Positions 32,093 to 41,181 of a DNA stretch of 64,000 nt are shown one piece after another. Below the pieces are notes generated by a model. It was not told the DNA's origin and made no database searches. It saw nothing but the letters and a program-made list of their open reading frames with translations. Made by a program: the position numbers and the translations under genes. The first letter of the stretch is position 1. The number at the start of each line of letters is the position of its first letter. The DNA is from Amycolatopsis sp. NBC_01488 (GTDB taxonomy: Bacteria > Actinomycetota > Actinomycetes > Mycobacteriales > Pseudonocardiaceae): NCBI RefSeq assembly GCF_036227105.1, contig NZ_CP109434.1:1244001-1308000 (forward strand), read 5' to 3'.

Positions 32093-33411
32093 GGGATCAC
32101 TCCCTTCGACTGGAGCGCGTCGTTCAGCTGCTCGCGCAGCTTGTTCGCGGTCGCCTGCGGATCGATGTCGGCCGGCGGCGAAAGGACCTTGGACATCACC
32201 GTCGACATGTTCTGGTACGCCGGGGTCAGCGGCCGCACCGCGGCGTCCTTGATGGCGTCGATGATCGCGTCGCGCATCGGGTACTTGAGCGCCATGTTCG
32301 GGTTGTCGGCGCTCGCCGGCTTCGACGGGTCGAGCGGCGTGTCGTTGTGGTACACCGATTCGATGGTCGGCGGCACGCCGTCGTTGATCGCCGAGAACTT
32401 CTGGTTGTCGGCGTTCCGCAGGCACAGCGCCGCTTCGAACGCCTCGGGCTTGTGCTGCGACAGCGAGCTGACGCCGAGGTCGTACCCACCGATCGTGGTC
32501 TTGGCCGGCGTGCCCGGCAGGGCCTCGGGGTAGACGGCCCACTTGAAGTGCGAGACGTCCTGCGCCTTGTCCTTGGCGTAGGAGGCGTAGACGAACGGCC
32601 AGTTCAGCTCGAACGCGGCGTCACCGCGCTGGAACGTCTGCCGGACGTCGTCCTCCTTCGAGTTGGTCAGCGACGGGTCGGTGATCCCCGACGACGCGAT
32701 GGTCTTCAGCAGGGCCAGCGCCTTCACGGCGCCGTCGTCCAGGACCACGGACTTGCCGTCTTCGGACAGGATGTGCCCGCCCATCGAGTTGACCAGCGTG
32801 TTGTAGAAGACGACGAGGCCTTCGTACTGGGCGCCGGTGAACACGATGCTGTACGGCTTGCCCTGCGCCTTCAGCTCCTTCGACTTGGCGATCATCTCGT
32901 CCCACGTCTTCGGGGGCGTCGGCGTGATCCGGTCGTCGTACCAGAGCAGCTGGACGTTGGTGTTCTTCGTGGCCGCGTAGAGCTTCCCGTTGTAGGTCGC
33001 CGTTTCCAGCGGCCCCTGCAGGACGCCCTCGGTCGCCGCGGCCTTGTTCTGGTCCGTCCACTCCTCGACCCAGCCGGCTTCGGCGAACTCCGAAACCCAA
33101 GTCACGTCGAGGCCGAGGACGTCCATCGCGGTGTCGCCCGCGGCGAGCCGCCGGGCCATCTGCAGGCGCTGGTCGTCCGCGCCGCGCTGCAGCTTGTTGT
33201 AGACGATTTCGTACTTCCCGTTCGCCGCCTTGTTGCAGTTGTCGACGACTTTCTGGAAGCTGTCTTCCGGCGCGTAGTAGACGTTGATCTTCAGTCCGCC
33301 GCTCGAACCGCAACCGGCGAGCATGCCGGTCACCAGAGCCCCTGCCCCCAGCAGGACCGCGGTACGGCCGGGCGAGCGCCCCCGTTTGCCCGCGCCGATC
33401 CTCTTCCCCAT
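32089..33411 (-). CDS. lpqY: Sugar-binding lipoprotein LpqY
   Basis: 440 aa. A basic N-terminus, hydrophobic stretch and lipobox MLAGC give a lipid-anchored solute-binding protein. The mature part has VLGLDVTWVSEFAEAGWVEEWTDQ, YNGKLYAATKNTNVQLLWYDD and FQRGDAAFELNWPFVYASY, as in family 1 extracellular sugar-binding proteins. By gene order it corresponds to LpqY, which binds trehalose released from mycolate recycling or cell-wall turnover. The ATG at 33411 has GAGGAGG upstream. A hairpin lies in its leader at 33444-33468. Confidence 0.83.
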   Translation of the reverse strand: MGKRIGAGKRGRSPGRTAVLLGAGALVTGMLAGCGSSGGLKINVYYAPEDSFQKVVDNCNKAANGKYEIVYNKLQRGADDQRLQMARRLAAGDTAMDVLGLDVTWVSEFAEAGWVEEWTDQNKAAATEGVLQGPLETATYNGKLYAATKNTNVQLLWYDDRITPTPPKTWDEMIAKSKELKAQGKPYSIVFTGAQYEGLVVFYNTLVNSMGGHILSEDGKSVVLDDGAVKALALLKTIASSGITDPSLTNSKEDDVRQTFQRGDAAFELNWPFVYASYAKDKAQDVSHFKWAVYPEALPGTPAKTTIGGYDLGVSSLSQHKPEAFEAALCLRNADNQKFSAINDGVPPTIESVYHNDTPLDPSKPASADNPNMALKYPMRDAIIDAIKDAAVRPLTPAYQNMSTVMSKVLSPPADIDPQATANKLREQLNDALQSKGVIP

Positions 33412-33443
33412 AAGGCCTCCTCACCCGCGTGCACGCCGGATAC

Positions 33444-33468
33444 CGTGGTGCCCGGTGGGGGCACCACG
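33444..33468. promoter_or_regulatory. Hairpin in the lpqY leader
   Basis: CGTGGTGCC and GGCACCACG form a perfect 9-bp stem with a 7-nt loop, 33 bp before the lpqY start. It could be an operator or a leader structure that limits expression. The 258-bp gap to the next gene otherwise holds only a small palindrome ATCG-gtaa-CGAT at 33594-33605 and no recognised gene. Confidence 0.4.
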
Positions 33469-33669
33469 ACGCGATGAGGCGAAACCGCGCCAGCACCCCG
33501 ACGTGCTAGTGCTCGGGCCGCCGCGCTGGTAGGGCGAGGCCGCCCGACTGGTGTCGGACAACTTATGCCGGGCGATCACACCCCGCAAGCAGTATCGGTA
33601 ACGATTCAGCCCACTGCAGACTGAACTGTGATTTTTCCCTGGTATTGGCCGCGTTTTCCAGGGGTTCTT

Positions 33670-34188
33670 TCAGATGTTCGCGGGTGGCGGCTTGAGCGCG
33701 AGCTTGGCGAGCAACTCCCGGGCCCGCTCGGCCGTTCGCGGCTGGCACAGGACGTCGTAGCGGCCGGCGACGAGCTGACTCGCCGAGGAGAAGTCCCGCC
33801 GCCCGCGCGACATGCTGTACCCGATGGCGGCGAACATCAGCCCGGAGAGGACGCCGAGCACGAGCCCGGTCAGCACCTGCAGCGCGAAGCCCTGGTTGAC
33901 GAACAGCCCGAGCAGCAGCCCCGCGAACAGGCCGAACCAGGCCCCGGAGACGGCGCCGGTGGCGAGCACCCGGCCCCAGCTGAGCTTCCCGATGACCCGC
34001 TCGACGAGCATCAGGTCCACCCCGACGATCGTGACGTCGCCGACGGAGAACTCGCTGTCCGCGAGGAAGTCGACGGCCTGCTGCGCCTCGCCGTAGGTCG
34101 CGTACGACCCGATCGGCCAGCCGGTCGGCGGGGTCGGCAGCCGCGGCAGGCCGCCGGGCGCCGGGCGCCCGCCAAAGGGACTACTCAC
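33670..34188 (-). CDS. General stress protein with YflT-like domain
   Basis: 172 aa. GWPIGSYATYGEAQQAVDFLADSEFSVGDVTIVGVDLMLVERV is the general-stress (GSP17M/YflT) domain; two glycine-rich hydrophobic segments (GRVLATGAVSGAWFGLFAGLLLGLF and VLTGLVLGVLSGLMFAAIGYSM) follow, then a conserved C-terminal helix. A homologous gene precedes lpqY in mycobacteria (Rv1234). The GTG at 34188 is preferred because AGGTGA lies 6 bp upstream; ATGs at 34191 and 34194 are close alternatives. The role is unknown. Confidence 0.75.
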   Translation of the reverse strand: MSSPFGGRPAPGGLPRLPTPPTGWPIGSYATYGEAQQAVDFLADSEFSVGDVTIVGVDLMLVERVIGKLSWGRVLATGAVSGAWFGLFAGLLLGLFVNQGFALQVLTGLVLGVLSGLMFAAIGYSMSRGRRDFSSASQLVAGRYDVLCQPRTAERARELLAKLALKPPPANI

Positions 34189-34273
34189 CATCATCACCTG
34201 CGCACTCGTGGGTCCGGACGTCCATCTTGTCAAGAACGCCCGGACCTTGCGAGCCGCTTACCCCGAAAGGCCG

Positions 34274-34307
34274 GGCGCCGATTGTCGCCGTATCGACAAT
34301 CGGCGCC
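34274..34307. terminator. Terminator hairpin with 14-bp stem
   Basis: GGCGCCGATTGTCG and its exact complement are separated by CCGTAT. It lies 6 bp beyond the acyl-CoA dehydrogenase stop codon on the minus strand. Confidence 0.8.
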
Positions 34308-34313
34308 GGTCCG

Positions 34314-35510
34314 TCAGGAGCGGGACTTGTACTCCCGCAGCAGGCCGCGGCTGATGATGGTCTTCTGGATCTCGCTCGTGCCCTCGCCGATCAGCAGGAA
34401 CGGCGCCTCGCGCATCAGGCGTTCGATCTCGTACTCCTTCGAGTACCCGTAGCCGCCGTGGATGCGGAACGAGTCCTGGGTGACCTCCGCGCAGTACTCC
34501 GACGCGATCAGCTTCGCCATCCCCGCTTCGACGTCGTTGCGCTCGCCCGAGTCCTTGAGCCGGGCCGCGTTCACCATCATCAGGTGGGCCGCCTCGACCT
34601 TCGTCGCCATCTCCGCCAGCTTGAACGCCACCGCCTGGTGCTCGGCGATCGCCTTGCCGAACGTCTTGCGCTGCTGGGCGTACTCGACCGCTAGCTCGAA
34701 CGCGCGGATCGCGATGCCGCACGCCCGCGCCGCGACGTTGACGCGGCCGACCTCGACACCGTCCATCATGTACGCGAAGCCCTTGCCCGGCGCCTCGCCC
34801 AGCACCATGTCCGCGCCGATCCGGTAGCCGTCGAAGACCGCTTCCGTGGTGTCGACGCCCTTGTAGCCCATCTTGTCGATCTTGCCGGGGATGGTCAGCC
34901 CCGGCGCGACCTCGCCGAAGCCCTCCGGCTTCTCGACGAGGAACGTCGTCAGGTTCTGGTGCGCCTTCTCGGCACCCTCGTCCGTCTTGACCAGCAGCGC
35001 GATCAGGTTCGACGAGCCGCCGTTGGTCAGCCACATCTTCGAGCCGTCGATGACGTAGCCGTCGTCGGTCCTCTTGGCCTTCGTCTTGATCGCGGCGACG
35101 TCCGACCCGAGGTCCGGCTCCGACATCGAGAACGAGCCGCGCACCTCGCCGGTGGCCATCCGCGGCAGGAAGTGCCGCTTCTGGGCTTCGGTGCCGTGGC
35201 GGGAGATCATGTGCGCCACGATGAAGTGGGTGTTGATCACGCCGGACACGCTCATCCAACCCCGCGCGATCTCCTCGACGACCAGCGCGTAGGTCAGCAG
35301 CGACTCGCCGAGCCCGCCGTACTCCTCCGGGATGGTGATCCCGAACAGGCCCATCTCCTTCATGCCCTCGACGATGTCCGCCGGGTAGGTGTCGGAGTGC
35401 TCGAGCTCCTGCGCGTGCGGGATGACCTCCTTGTCCACGAACGAGCGGACGGTCGCGAGGATCTCCGACTGCACGTCGGTGAGGCCGGCAGTCTGGGCGA
35501 GACGGGCCAT
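34314..35510 (-). CDS. Acyl-CoA dehydrogenase
   Basis: 398 aa. FSMSEPDLGSDVAAIKT and GSKMWLTNGGSSNL are the FAD-binding strand signatures; the catalytic base region is SFRIHGGYGYSKEYEIERLMREAPFLLIGEGTSEIQKTIISR, with the Glu in GEGTSE. It oxidises an acyl-CoA at the alpha-beta bond and passes electrons to ETF. Chain length cannot be told from sequence. ATG 35510 has GGGAGCC upstream. It is flanked by a hairpin terminator on one side and a divergent DUF4190 gene on the other, so it is probably monocistronic. Confidence 0.92.
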   Translation of the reverse strand: MARLAQTAGLTDVQSEILATVRSFVDKEVIPHAQELEHSDTYPADIVEGMKEMGLFGITIPEEYGGLGESLLTYALVVEEIARGWMSVSGVINTHFIVAHMISRHGTEAQKRHFLPRMATGEVRGSFSMSEPDLGSDVAAIKTKAKRTDDGYVIDGSKMWLTNGGSSNLIALLVKTDEGAEKAHQNLTTFLVEKPEGFGEVAPGLTIPGKIDKMGYKGVDTTEAVFDGYRIGADMVLGEAPGKGFAYMMDGVEVGRVNVAARACGIAIRAFELAVEYAQQRKTFGKAIAEHQAVAFKLAEMATKVEAAHLMMVNAARLKDSGERNDVEAGMAKLIASEYCAEVTQDSFRIHGGYGYSKEYEIERLMREAPFLLIGEGTSEIQKTIISRGLLREYKSRS

Positions 35511-35643
35511 CACGGCTCCCTTTCCATTTGCGACGCCGGCTCCCGGCGCTGGGGTTACCGGTGAGTATGACCCGAATCCCCCGACCCTGCTATGAGGGCG
35601 CTCACGATCCGCACCGTAGAGTCCCCCGCGGAGGGGAACGATC

Positions 35644-36018
35644 ATGAGCCAGCCGTACGACCCGAACAATCCTTACGGTCAGCAGTACCCGACCGGCGGT
35701 TACCAGCAGCCCGGGTACCCGCAGTACCCCGGCTACCCGGGCGGGATGCAACGTCCGCCGGACGGGCCCGGGCTCGCGATCGGCGCGCTGATCTGCTCGA
35801 TCCTCGGGATCTTCGTGTGCCTGCTGATCGGCATCGCGGGCATCGTGATGGGCCACATCGCCTACGGCAAGGCCAAGCGCGGCGAAGCGGAGGGCCAGGG
35901 CGTCGCGATGGCCGCGTTCATCGTGGGTTACGTCGGGATCGGGCTCAACGTCCTGCTGCTGATCTTCCTCTTCGGGATCGGCTTCACCGGTGGCTTCCTC
36001 CACTCGATCAACGGCTAA
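35644..36018 (+). CDS. DUF4190 membrane protein, first of a tandem pair
   Basis: 124 aa. Residues 1-40 are a Pro/Gly/Tyr/Gln-rich tail (YGQQYPTGGYQQPGYPQYPGYPGG); residues 43-120 hold two membrane helices joined by MGHIAYGKAKRGEAEGQG, the DUF4190 signature. The tail may drive protein-protein contacts at the membrane. The ATG has GAGGGGA upstream. The next gene, 33 bp away, is a longer paralogue. Confidence 0.82.
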   Translation: MSQPYDPNNPYGQQYPTGGYQQPGYPQYPGYPGGMQRPPDGPGLAIGALICSILGIFVCLLIGIAGIVMGHIAYGKAKRGEAEGQGVAMAAFIVGYVGIGLNVLLLIFLFGIGFTGGFLHSING

Positions 36019-36051
36019 GTTGAGGTCCTGCACGCACCGAGGGGACCCGCC

Positions 36052-36675
36052 ATGACCGACCCGTCCGGGGACAAGGACCGTCCGGCCGCCGACCCGGCCG
36101 CGTCGTACGACCCGCCGCCGACCGCGGAACCCGCGCCGTACGCGCCGGAGAACTACGACCCGCCCGCGGACCACAGCACGGCCGCGGACACGACGGCTTC
36201 CGGCCCGGCCGTCTCGGACACCGCGGCCGCCCCGCAGCAGCCCGGCGAGTTGCCGCCCGGTGCGTTCCAGACCCCGGCCGCGCACATCCCCGGCACGCCG
36301 TACACCGCGCCGGGCCAGCCACAGCCCACCTACCAGTACCAGCACCCCTACTCACCGCCGCCGCCCTACGGTCAGCCGTACGGCGGCCCGGCGCCCTACG
36401 GCCAGGCGCCGTACGCCCCCGGCCCGCCGCACCGGCAGGACAACGCGCTGGCGATCGGCGCGCTGGTCTGCTCGATCCTCGGCTTCTGCTCCGGCGTCAC
36501 CGCGATCGCGGGGCTGGTCATGGGCCACATCGCGCTGAGCAGGACCAACCGCGGCGAAAGCGGCGGCCGCGGGATGGCCACGGCCGCCGTGATCGTCGGC
36601 TACGTCGTGATCGCGCTCTGGGTCGGCTTCTTCACCACCCTGATCGTCCTCGGCGCGAACGGCCAGCTGAACTAG
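36052..36675 (+). CDS. DUF4190 membrane protein, second of a tandem pair
   Basis: 207 aa. The N-terminal 125 residues are a long Pro/Tyr/Ala-rich disordered tail; the C-terminal DUF4190 unit ([62 protein letters not shown]) is clearly related to the preceding gene, so the pair arose by duplication with different tails. Its stop overlaps the converging slipin stop by 4 bp. Confidence 0.82.
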   Translation: MTDPSGDKDRPAADPAASYDPPPTAEPAPYAPENYDPPADHSTAADTTASGPAVSDTAAAPQQPGELPPGAFQTPAAHIPGTPYTAPGQPQPTYQYQHPYSPPPPYGQPYGGPAPYGQAPYAPGPPHRQDNALAIGALVCSILGFCSGVTAIAGLVMGHIALSRTNRGESGGRGMATAAVIVGYVVIALWVGFFTTLIVLGANGQLN

Positions 36676-37586
36676 TCCGCGGGCAGCACCGCGTCACCGG
36701 GGCTGCGCGGCGACGGCGTCGCGTGGCCGTTCGCCTCCGGCTTGGCCTCCCCGGCTTCGGGTTCCCCGAGTTCGAGCTCCGGCTGGGGTTCGGGCGCCTC
36801 GGCCGCCGGTGTCGCAGGCTCCGCTGTCGCGGGCTTCGGCGTCTGCGCGTCGAGGAACCGCAGCAGCTCCACCGGGAAGGGCAGCACCAGCGTCGAATTC
36901 TTCTCCGACGACACCTGCACGACCGTCTCCAGCAGCCGCAGCTGCAACGCCGCCGGGGTGTCGGCCATCTGCGCGGCGGCCTGGGAAAGCTTGTACGACG
37001 CCTGCAGCTCACCGTCGGCGGAGATGACGCGCGCGCGCCGTTCCCGCTCCGCCTCGGCCTGCCGCGACATCGAGCGCTTCATCGCCTCCGGCAGCGCGAC
37101 GTCCTTGATCTCGACGCGGTCGATGTGGATGCCCCAGTCCAGCGCCGGGCTGTCGATCATCAGCTCCAGGCCCTCGTTGAGGCGTTCACGGTTGGAAAGC
37201 AGGTCGTCGAGGTCGCTCTTGCCGATGATCGAGCGCAGCGACGTCTGCGCGACCTGGCCGACCGCCGACCGGTAGTCCTGGACGTTGACCGCCGCGACGA
37301 CCGGGTCGATGACCTTGAAGTAGACGACCGCGTCGACCCGGACGGTGACGTTGTCCCGGGTGATGCCGTCCTGGGCGGGCACCGGCATGGTCACGATCTG
37401 CATGTTGACCTTCTGCATCCGGTCCACGAACGGCACGAGCAGGTTCAGGCCCGGGTCCGCGACCCGCGGCCGCACCCGCCCGAACCGGAAGACCAGCCCG
37501 CGTTCGTACTGCTTCACGACGCGCACGCCGGCCGCGAGCCAGGCTCCGCCCGCGATGACGACGACGCTGAGGATCTCCACGACCAT
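36672..37586 (-). CDS. Slipin (stomatin/SPFH domain) membrane protein
   Basis: 304 aa. One N-terminal hairpin membrane segment (residues 3-22) is followed by the SPFH domain: [69 protein letters not shown]. The C-terminal 60 residues are Pro/Glu-rich and unlike other slipins. These proteins oligomerise at membranes and form microdomains. An NfeD-type partner is not present here. The gene faces the DUF4190 pair and the ends overlap by 4 bp. Confidence 0.87.
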   Translation of the reverse strand: MVVEILSVVVIAGGAWLAAGVRVVKQYERGLVFRFGRVRPRVADPGLNLLVPFVDRMQKVNMQIVTMPVPAQDGITRDNVTVRVDAVVYFKVIDPVVAAVNVQDYRSAVGQVAQTSLRSIIGKSDLDDLLSNRERLNEGLELMIDSPALDWGIHIDRVEIKDVALPEAMKRSMSRQAEAERERRARVISADGELQASYKLSQAAAQMADTPAALQLRLLETVVQVSSEKNSTLVLPFPVELLRFLDAQTPKPATAEPATPAAEAPEPQPELELGEPEAGEAKPEANGHATPSPRSPGDAVLPAD

Positions 37587-37649
37587 GGCTGCTCCCCGGG
37601 GTTGCGTTGTTCCCCTGAAAACTCAGCGTACGCCCGTCCCGACCAGGGC

Positions 37650-38107
37650 GAAACGCGCTGGACGCCCTGCCGGACCTCGCCGCCGGGTACGCCCGGAAGT
37701 GGGGCCTGACGTTCGAGGGCGAGGCGATGCACGGTTGCGTCGGCGTGGCGCAGCCCGCGCGGCTCGCCGACGGCACGCCGGTGGTGCTGAAACTCGGCCG
37801 GCGCGACGAAGAGTCCACCGACGAGCCGCTCGCACTGTCCACATGGGCCGGTCGAGGTGCGGTGCTGCTGCTGGAGTCTGCCCCGGACGACGGCGTCCCG
37901 CCGGTGGCCTCGAGTGGGGCGTGATCCCCGTTGTTCTGGAACCGCTTCACCGAGTCCACACTGGACGAACGGTTCGCGCTGATCGTCGCTTCGCAGGAGC
38001 TGGACGCCGCGAAGGCGCACGCCTGGACGCTCGTACGCGCCGTGCAGAACTTGGATGTGGTCGCTCGAGGAATCCGCCGAGAGCGACGACCCGGCGTTTC
38101 TCGCTGT
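37650..38107 (+). pseudogene. Remnant of an aminoglycoside/hydroxyurea 6-phosphotransferase
   Basis: Two separated pieces of one protein family are visible. Bases 37650-37924 encode ALDALPDLAAGYARKWGL... PARLADGTPVVLKLGRRDEES, the N-terminal lobe of APH(6)/hydroxyurea phosphotransferases (PF04655), ending at a stop at 37922. Bases 37931-38107 encode WNRFTESTLDERFALIVASQELDAAKAHAWTLVRAVQNL and, after a frameshift near 38053, WSLEESAESDDPAFLAVT, the family's C-terminus. The middle with the catalytic Asp is missing, as is a start codon. It is a dead gene. A GACA...TGTC cassette lies at its 3' end. Confidence 0.78.
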
Positions 38108-38166
38108 GACATGCGGGGCTCCGCCCCGGGCCGGGGGCTCCGCCACGCGGGCCCCCGAAAGATGTC
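38108..38166 (-). repeat. Solo GACA...TGTC hairpin cassette
   Basis: Read on the minus strand it runs GACATCTTTCGGGGG..., GTGGCGGAGCCCCCG, GGGGCGGAGCCCCG and ends ATGTC, like the two tandem copies at 8170-8294. It lies directly at the 3' end of the phosphotransferase remnant. Confidence 0.75.
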
Positions 38167-38214
38167 CGGTGGCGGAAATCGCCCCCTGGGCAGCCAGCAG
38201 ATAGTGTCAGCGCC

Positions 38215-39492
38215 ATGGCCGCGGTCAACAGGGTTTTCGCTGCTCAGCTGTCCGGGTTGCCGGTTTTCGGGCCGGACGGCGAATCCATCGGCCGGGTCCG
38301 CGACCTGGTCGCCGGCTTGCGCCTGGACGCCCAGCCGCCGCGGATCCTCGGGCTGGTCGTCGAGCTGACCACGCGCCGGCGCGTCTTCGTGCCGATGCTG
38401 CGGGTCACCTCGATCGAGCCGAGCGCCGTGACGCTCGCCACCGGCTCGGTCAACATGCGCCAGTTCAACCAGCGTCCCAACGAGGTCCTGGTGCTCGGCC
38501 AGCTGCTCGACGCGCACGCGACGCTGGCCGGGTCGGAGACGCGGATCACCGTCGTCGACGCCGGGATGGAGCCGACCCGCACCCGCGACTGGGTGCTGGC
38601 CAAGCTCGCCATCCGCGAGCGGCGGGTCGGGCTGGGCCGCCGTCGCGCCGCGATGCAGGTGCTGCCCTGGTCGGAGGTCGCCGGGCTGGGGCTGGCCGAC
38701 CTCGGGGCCCAGCCCCAGGGCGCCGGCCAGCTGCTCATGCTCTTCGACACGATGCGCCCGGCCGACATCGCCGCGACCGTCCGCGACCTGCCGCTGAAAC
38801 GCCGGCACGAGGTCGCCGACGCGATGGACGACGAGCGCCTCGCCGACGTCATCGAAGAGCTGCCGGACGACGACCAGAAGGAGCTGCTGGCCTACCTGGC
38901 CGAGGAGCGCGCCGCCGACGTCCTCGAGGCGATGAACCCCGACGACGCCGCCGACCTGCTGGCCGAGCTGGCCCCGGCCGAGCAGCGCCGGCTGCTGGAG
39001 CTGATGGAGCCGGAGGAGTCCGCGCCGGTCAGGCGGCTGCTGGAGTACTCGTCCGACACCGCGGGCGGCCTGATGACCCCGGAGCCGGTGGTGCTGACGC
39101 CGGACACGACGATCGCCGAGGCGCTGGCCCACATCCGCAACGCCGAGCTGCCGCCCGCGCTGGCGAGCATGGTGTTCGTCTGCCGGCCGCCGACCGCGAC
39201 GCCGACCGGGCGCTACGTCGGCGTCGTCCACTTCCAGCGGCTCCTGCGCGAGCCGCCCGCCGAGCTCGTGGCCAGCGCCGTGGACACCGGGCTGCCGCCG
39301 CTGCAGCCGCGCGCGTCGCTGGCCGAGGTCACGAGGTACTTCGCGGCCTACAACCTGACCTGCGGACCGGTCGTCGACACCGAGGACCACCTGATCGGCG
39401 CGGTGACCGTCGACGACGTCCTCGACCACCTGCTGCCGGAGGACTGGCGCGAGACCGGGCTGCACGACACCTTGGAGGAAGACCGTGCCTGA
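38215..39492 (+). CDS. MgtE N-terminal/CBS domain protein without membrane part
   Basis: 425 aa. Residues 5-80 look like a PRC-barrel (LSGLPVFGPDGESIGRVRDLVAGL), residues 180-285 are the MgtE N-terminal superhelix (DIAATVRDLPLKRRHEVADAMDDERLADVIEELPDDDQKELLAYL) and residues 290-415 two CBS domains starting GGLMTPEPVVLTPD. The MgtE channel helices are absent, so it is a soluble regulator or sensor, as is Rv1232c. It may bind Mg2+ or nucleotides. The ATG follows TAGTGT by 7 bp (leaderless). It overlaps the DUF1003 gene by 8 bp. Confidence 0.86.
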   Translation: MAAVNRVFAAQLSGLPVFGPDGESIGRVRDLVAGLRLDAQPPRILGLVVELTTRRRVFVPMLRVTSIEPSAVTLATGSVNMRQFNQRPNEVLVLGQLLDAHATLAGSETRITVVDAGMEPTRTRDWVLAKLAIRERRVGLGRRRAAMQVLPWSEVAGLGLADLGAQPQGAGQLLMLFDTMRPADIAATVRDLPLKRRHEVADAMDDERLADVIEELPDDDQKELLAYLAEERAADVLEAMNPDDAADLLAELAPAEQRRLLELMEPEESAPVRRLLEYSSDTAGGLMTPEPVVLTPDTTIAEALAHIRNAELPPALASMVFVCRPPTATPTGRYVGVVHFQRLLREPPAELVASAVDTGLPPLQPRASLAEVTRYFAAYNLTCGPVVDTEDHLIGAVTVDDVLDHLLPEDWRETGLHDTLEEDRA

Positions 39493-39985
39493 GCCGACTT
39501 CGGGACGGCGGCTCGACCAGCCCCGCAGCCAGGCCCGGTTCAAGCTGAACATCGACCCGGACACCTTCGGGCGGTTCACCGAGCGGATCGCGCGGTTCCT
39601 CGGCACCGGCAAGTACCTGTTCTGGCAGACGCTGCTCGTGATCGTCTGGATCGTGCTGAACCTCGCCGCGGTGTCGCTGCGCTGGGACCCGTACCCGTTC
39701 ATCCTGCTCAACCTGGCCTTTTCGACGCAGGCGGCGTACGCGGCGCCGCTGATCCTGCTCGCGCAGAACCGGCAGGACGACCGCGACCGCGTCTCGCTGG
39801 AAGAGGACCGGAACCGGGCCCTGCAGACGAAGGCGGACACGGAATACCTGGCCAGAGAGCTGGCGGCGCTGCGGCTGGCGGTCGGCGAGGTGGCAACGCG
39901 GGACTACCTGCGCAGCGAGCTGGACCGGCTGCGGGAGGACCTGGACGTCAAGCCCAGGAAGCCGCGCACTCCTACCGGTACGTAA
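39485..39985 (+). CDS. DUF1003 membrane protein
   Basis: 166 aa from a GTG inside the end of the preceding gene. Two membrane helices (YLFWQTLLVIVWIVLNLAAV and FILLNLAFSTQAAYAAPLILLAQ) and the motif QNRQDDRDRVSLEEDRN define DUF1003. The C-terminus is a coiled-coil-like charged helix. In mycobacteria the same pair exists (Rv1231c-Rv1232c). Overlap with the MgtE-N/CBS gene suggests a complex; a role in Mg2+ response is an inference. Confidence 0.85.
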   Translation: MPEPTSGRRLDQPRSQARFKLNIDPDTFGRFTERIARFLGTGKYLFWQTLLVIVWIVLNLAAVSLRWDPYPFILLNLAFSTQAAYAAPLILLAQNRQDDRDRVSLEEDRNRALQTKADTEYLARELAALRLAVGEVATRDYLRSELDRLREDLDVKPRKPRTPTGT

Positions 39986-39994
39986 CATGGACTG

Positions 39995-41140
39995 GTGACC
40001 AGTACGCAGCAGCTCCCCAGCGTCGACGACGTCCGCAGCGCGCTGAAGAGCGTGCAAGACCCGGAGATCCGGAAACCCATCACGGACCTGGGGATGGTCA
40101 AGGACGTGGTCGTCGGCGACGACGGCGTCGTCACCGTCGGGATCTACCTGACGGTGGCCGGCTGCCCGCTGAAGGCGACGTTGACGAACGACACCAAGGA
40201 AGCCGTCTCGAAGCTCCCGGGCGTCGCCGACGTGCGGGTCGAGCTGGACGTCATGAGTGACGAGCAGCGCACCGAGCTGCGGAAGTCGCTGCGCGGGGAC
40301 GCGGCCGAGCCGGTCATCCCGTTCGCGCAGCCGGGCTCGATGACGCGGGTGTACTGCGTGGCGTCGGGCAAGGGCGGCGTCGGCAAGTCGTCGGTGACGG
40401 TGAACCTGGCCGCGGCGATGGCCGCCCGCGGGCTGTCGGTGGGCGTCGTGGACGCGGACATCTACGGCCACTCGATCCCCCGCATGCTGGGCGCGCGCGA
40501 GAAGCCGACCAAGGTCGAGACGATGATCATGCCGCCGCAGGCCCACGGCGTGAAGGTGATCTCGATCGGCATGTTCACCCCGGGCAACACCCCGGTGGTG
40601 TGGCGCGGCCCGATGCTGCACCGCGCACTGCAGCAGTTCCTCGCGGACGTGTTCTGGGGCGACCTGGACATCCTGCTGCTGGACCTCCCGCCGGGCACCG
40701 GCGACATCGCGATCTCGGTGGCCCAGCTGATCCCGAACGCGGAGATCCTGGTGGTCACGACCCCCCAGCAGGCCGCGGCGGAGGTGGCCGAGCGGGCGGG
40801 TGCGATCGCGCTGCAGACGCGTCAGCGCGTCGCGGGCGTCATCGAGAACATGTCGTGGCTGGAGACGCCTTCCGGCGAGCGCCTGGAGATCTTCGGCTCG
40901 GGCGGCGGGCAGGCGGTGGCCGACTCGCTGACCAAGTCGATCGGATCCGCGGTCCCGCTGCTGGGCCAGATCCCGATGGACCCGCGCATGGTTTCCCAGG
41001 GCGACGCGGGCGAGCCGCTGGTGCTGGTCGAGCCGGACGCGCCGGCGTCGGTGGTGCTGAAGGAAGCCGCGAAGAAGCTGACGGTCAAGGCCCGCGGCCT
41101 GGCCGGGATGATGCTGAACGTGACCCCCGCGGGCCGCTGA
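39995..41140 (+). CDS. mrp: Mrp/ApbC P-loop Fe-S cluster carrier
   Basis: 381 aa. Residues 8-90 are a DUF59/MIP18 domain (VRSALKSVQDPEIRKPITDLGMVKDV), residues 118-370 a ParA-type ATPase with the deviant Walker A SGKGGVGKSS (124-133), DADIYGHSIP and DLPPGTGD. The CxxC of some homologues is not evident. Mrp proteins carry Fe-S clusters to apo-enzymes. The GTG at 39995 follows TAACAT by 6 bp, so the mRNA is probably leaderless. A palindromic terminator follows the stop. Confidence 0.9.
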   Translation: MTSTQQLPSVDDVRSALKSVQDPEIRKPITDLGMVKDVVVGDDGVVTVGIYLTVAGCPLKATLTNDTKEAVSKLPGVADVRVELDVMSDEQRTELRKSLRGDAAEPVIPFAQPGSMTRVYCVASGKGGVGKSSVTVNLAAAMAARGLSVGVVDADIYGHSIPRMLGAREKPTKVETMIMPPQAHGVKVISIGMFTPGNTPVVWRGPMLHRALQQFLADVFWGDLDILLLDLPPGTGDIAISVAQLIPNAEILVVTTPQQAAAEVAERAGAIALQTRQRVAGVIENMSWLETPSGERLEIFGSGGGQAVADSLTKSIGSAVPLLGQIPMDPRMVSQGDAGEPLVLVEPDAPASVVLKEAAKKLTVKARGLAGMMLNVTPAGR

Positions 41141-41143
41141 CCG

Positions 41144-41175
41144 TCGAAGGCCACCTCCGCGCGGAGGTGGCCTTC
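41144..41175. terminator. Perfect palindromic terminator, GAAGGCC family
   Basis: CGAAGGCCACCTCCG, CG, and the exact complement lie between the converging mrp and tatB genes, 3 and 6 bp from their stops. Confidence 0.88.
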
Positions 41176-41181
41176 GGTGTC

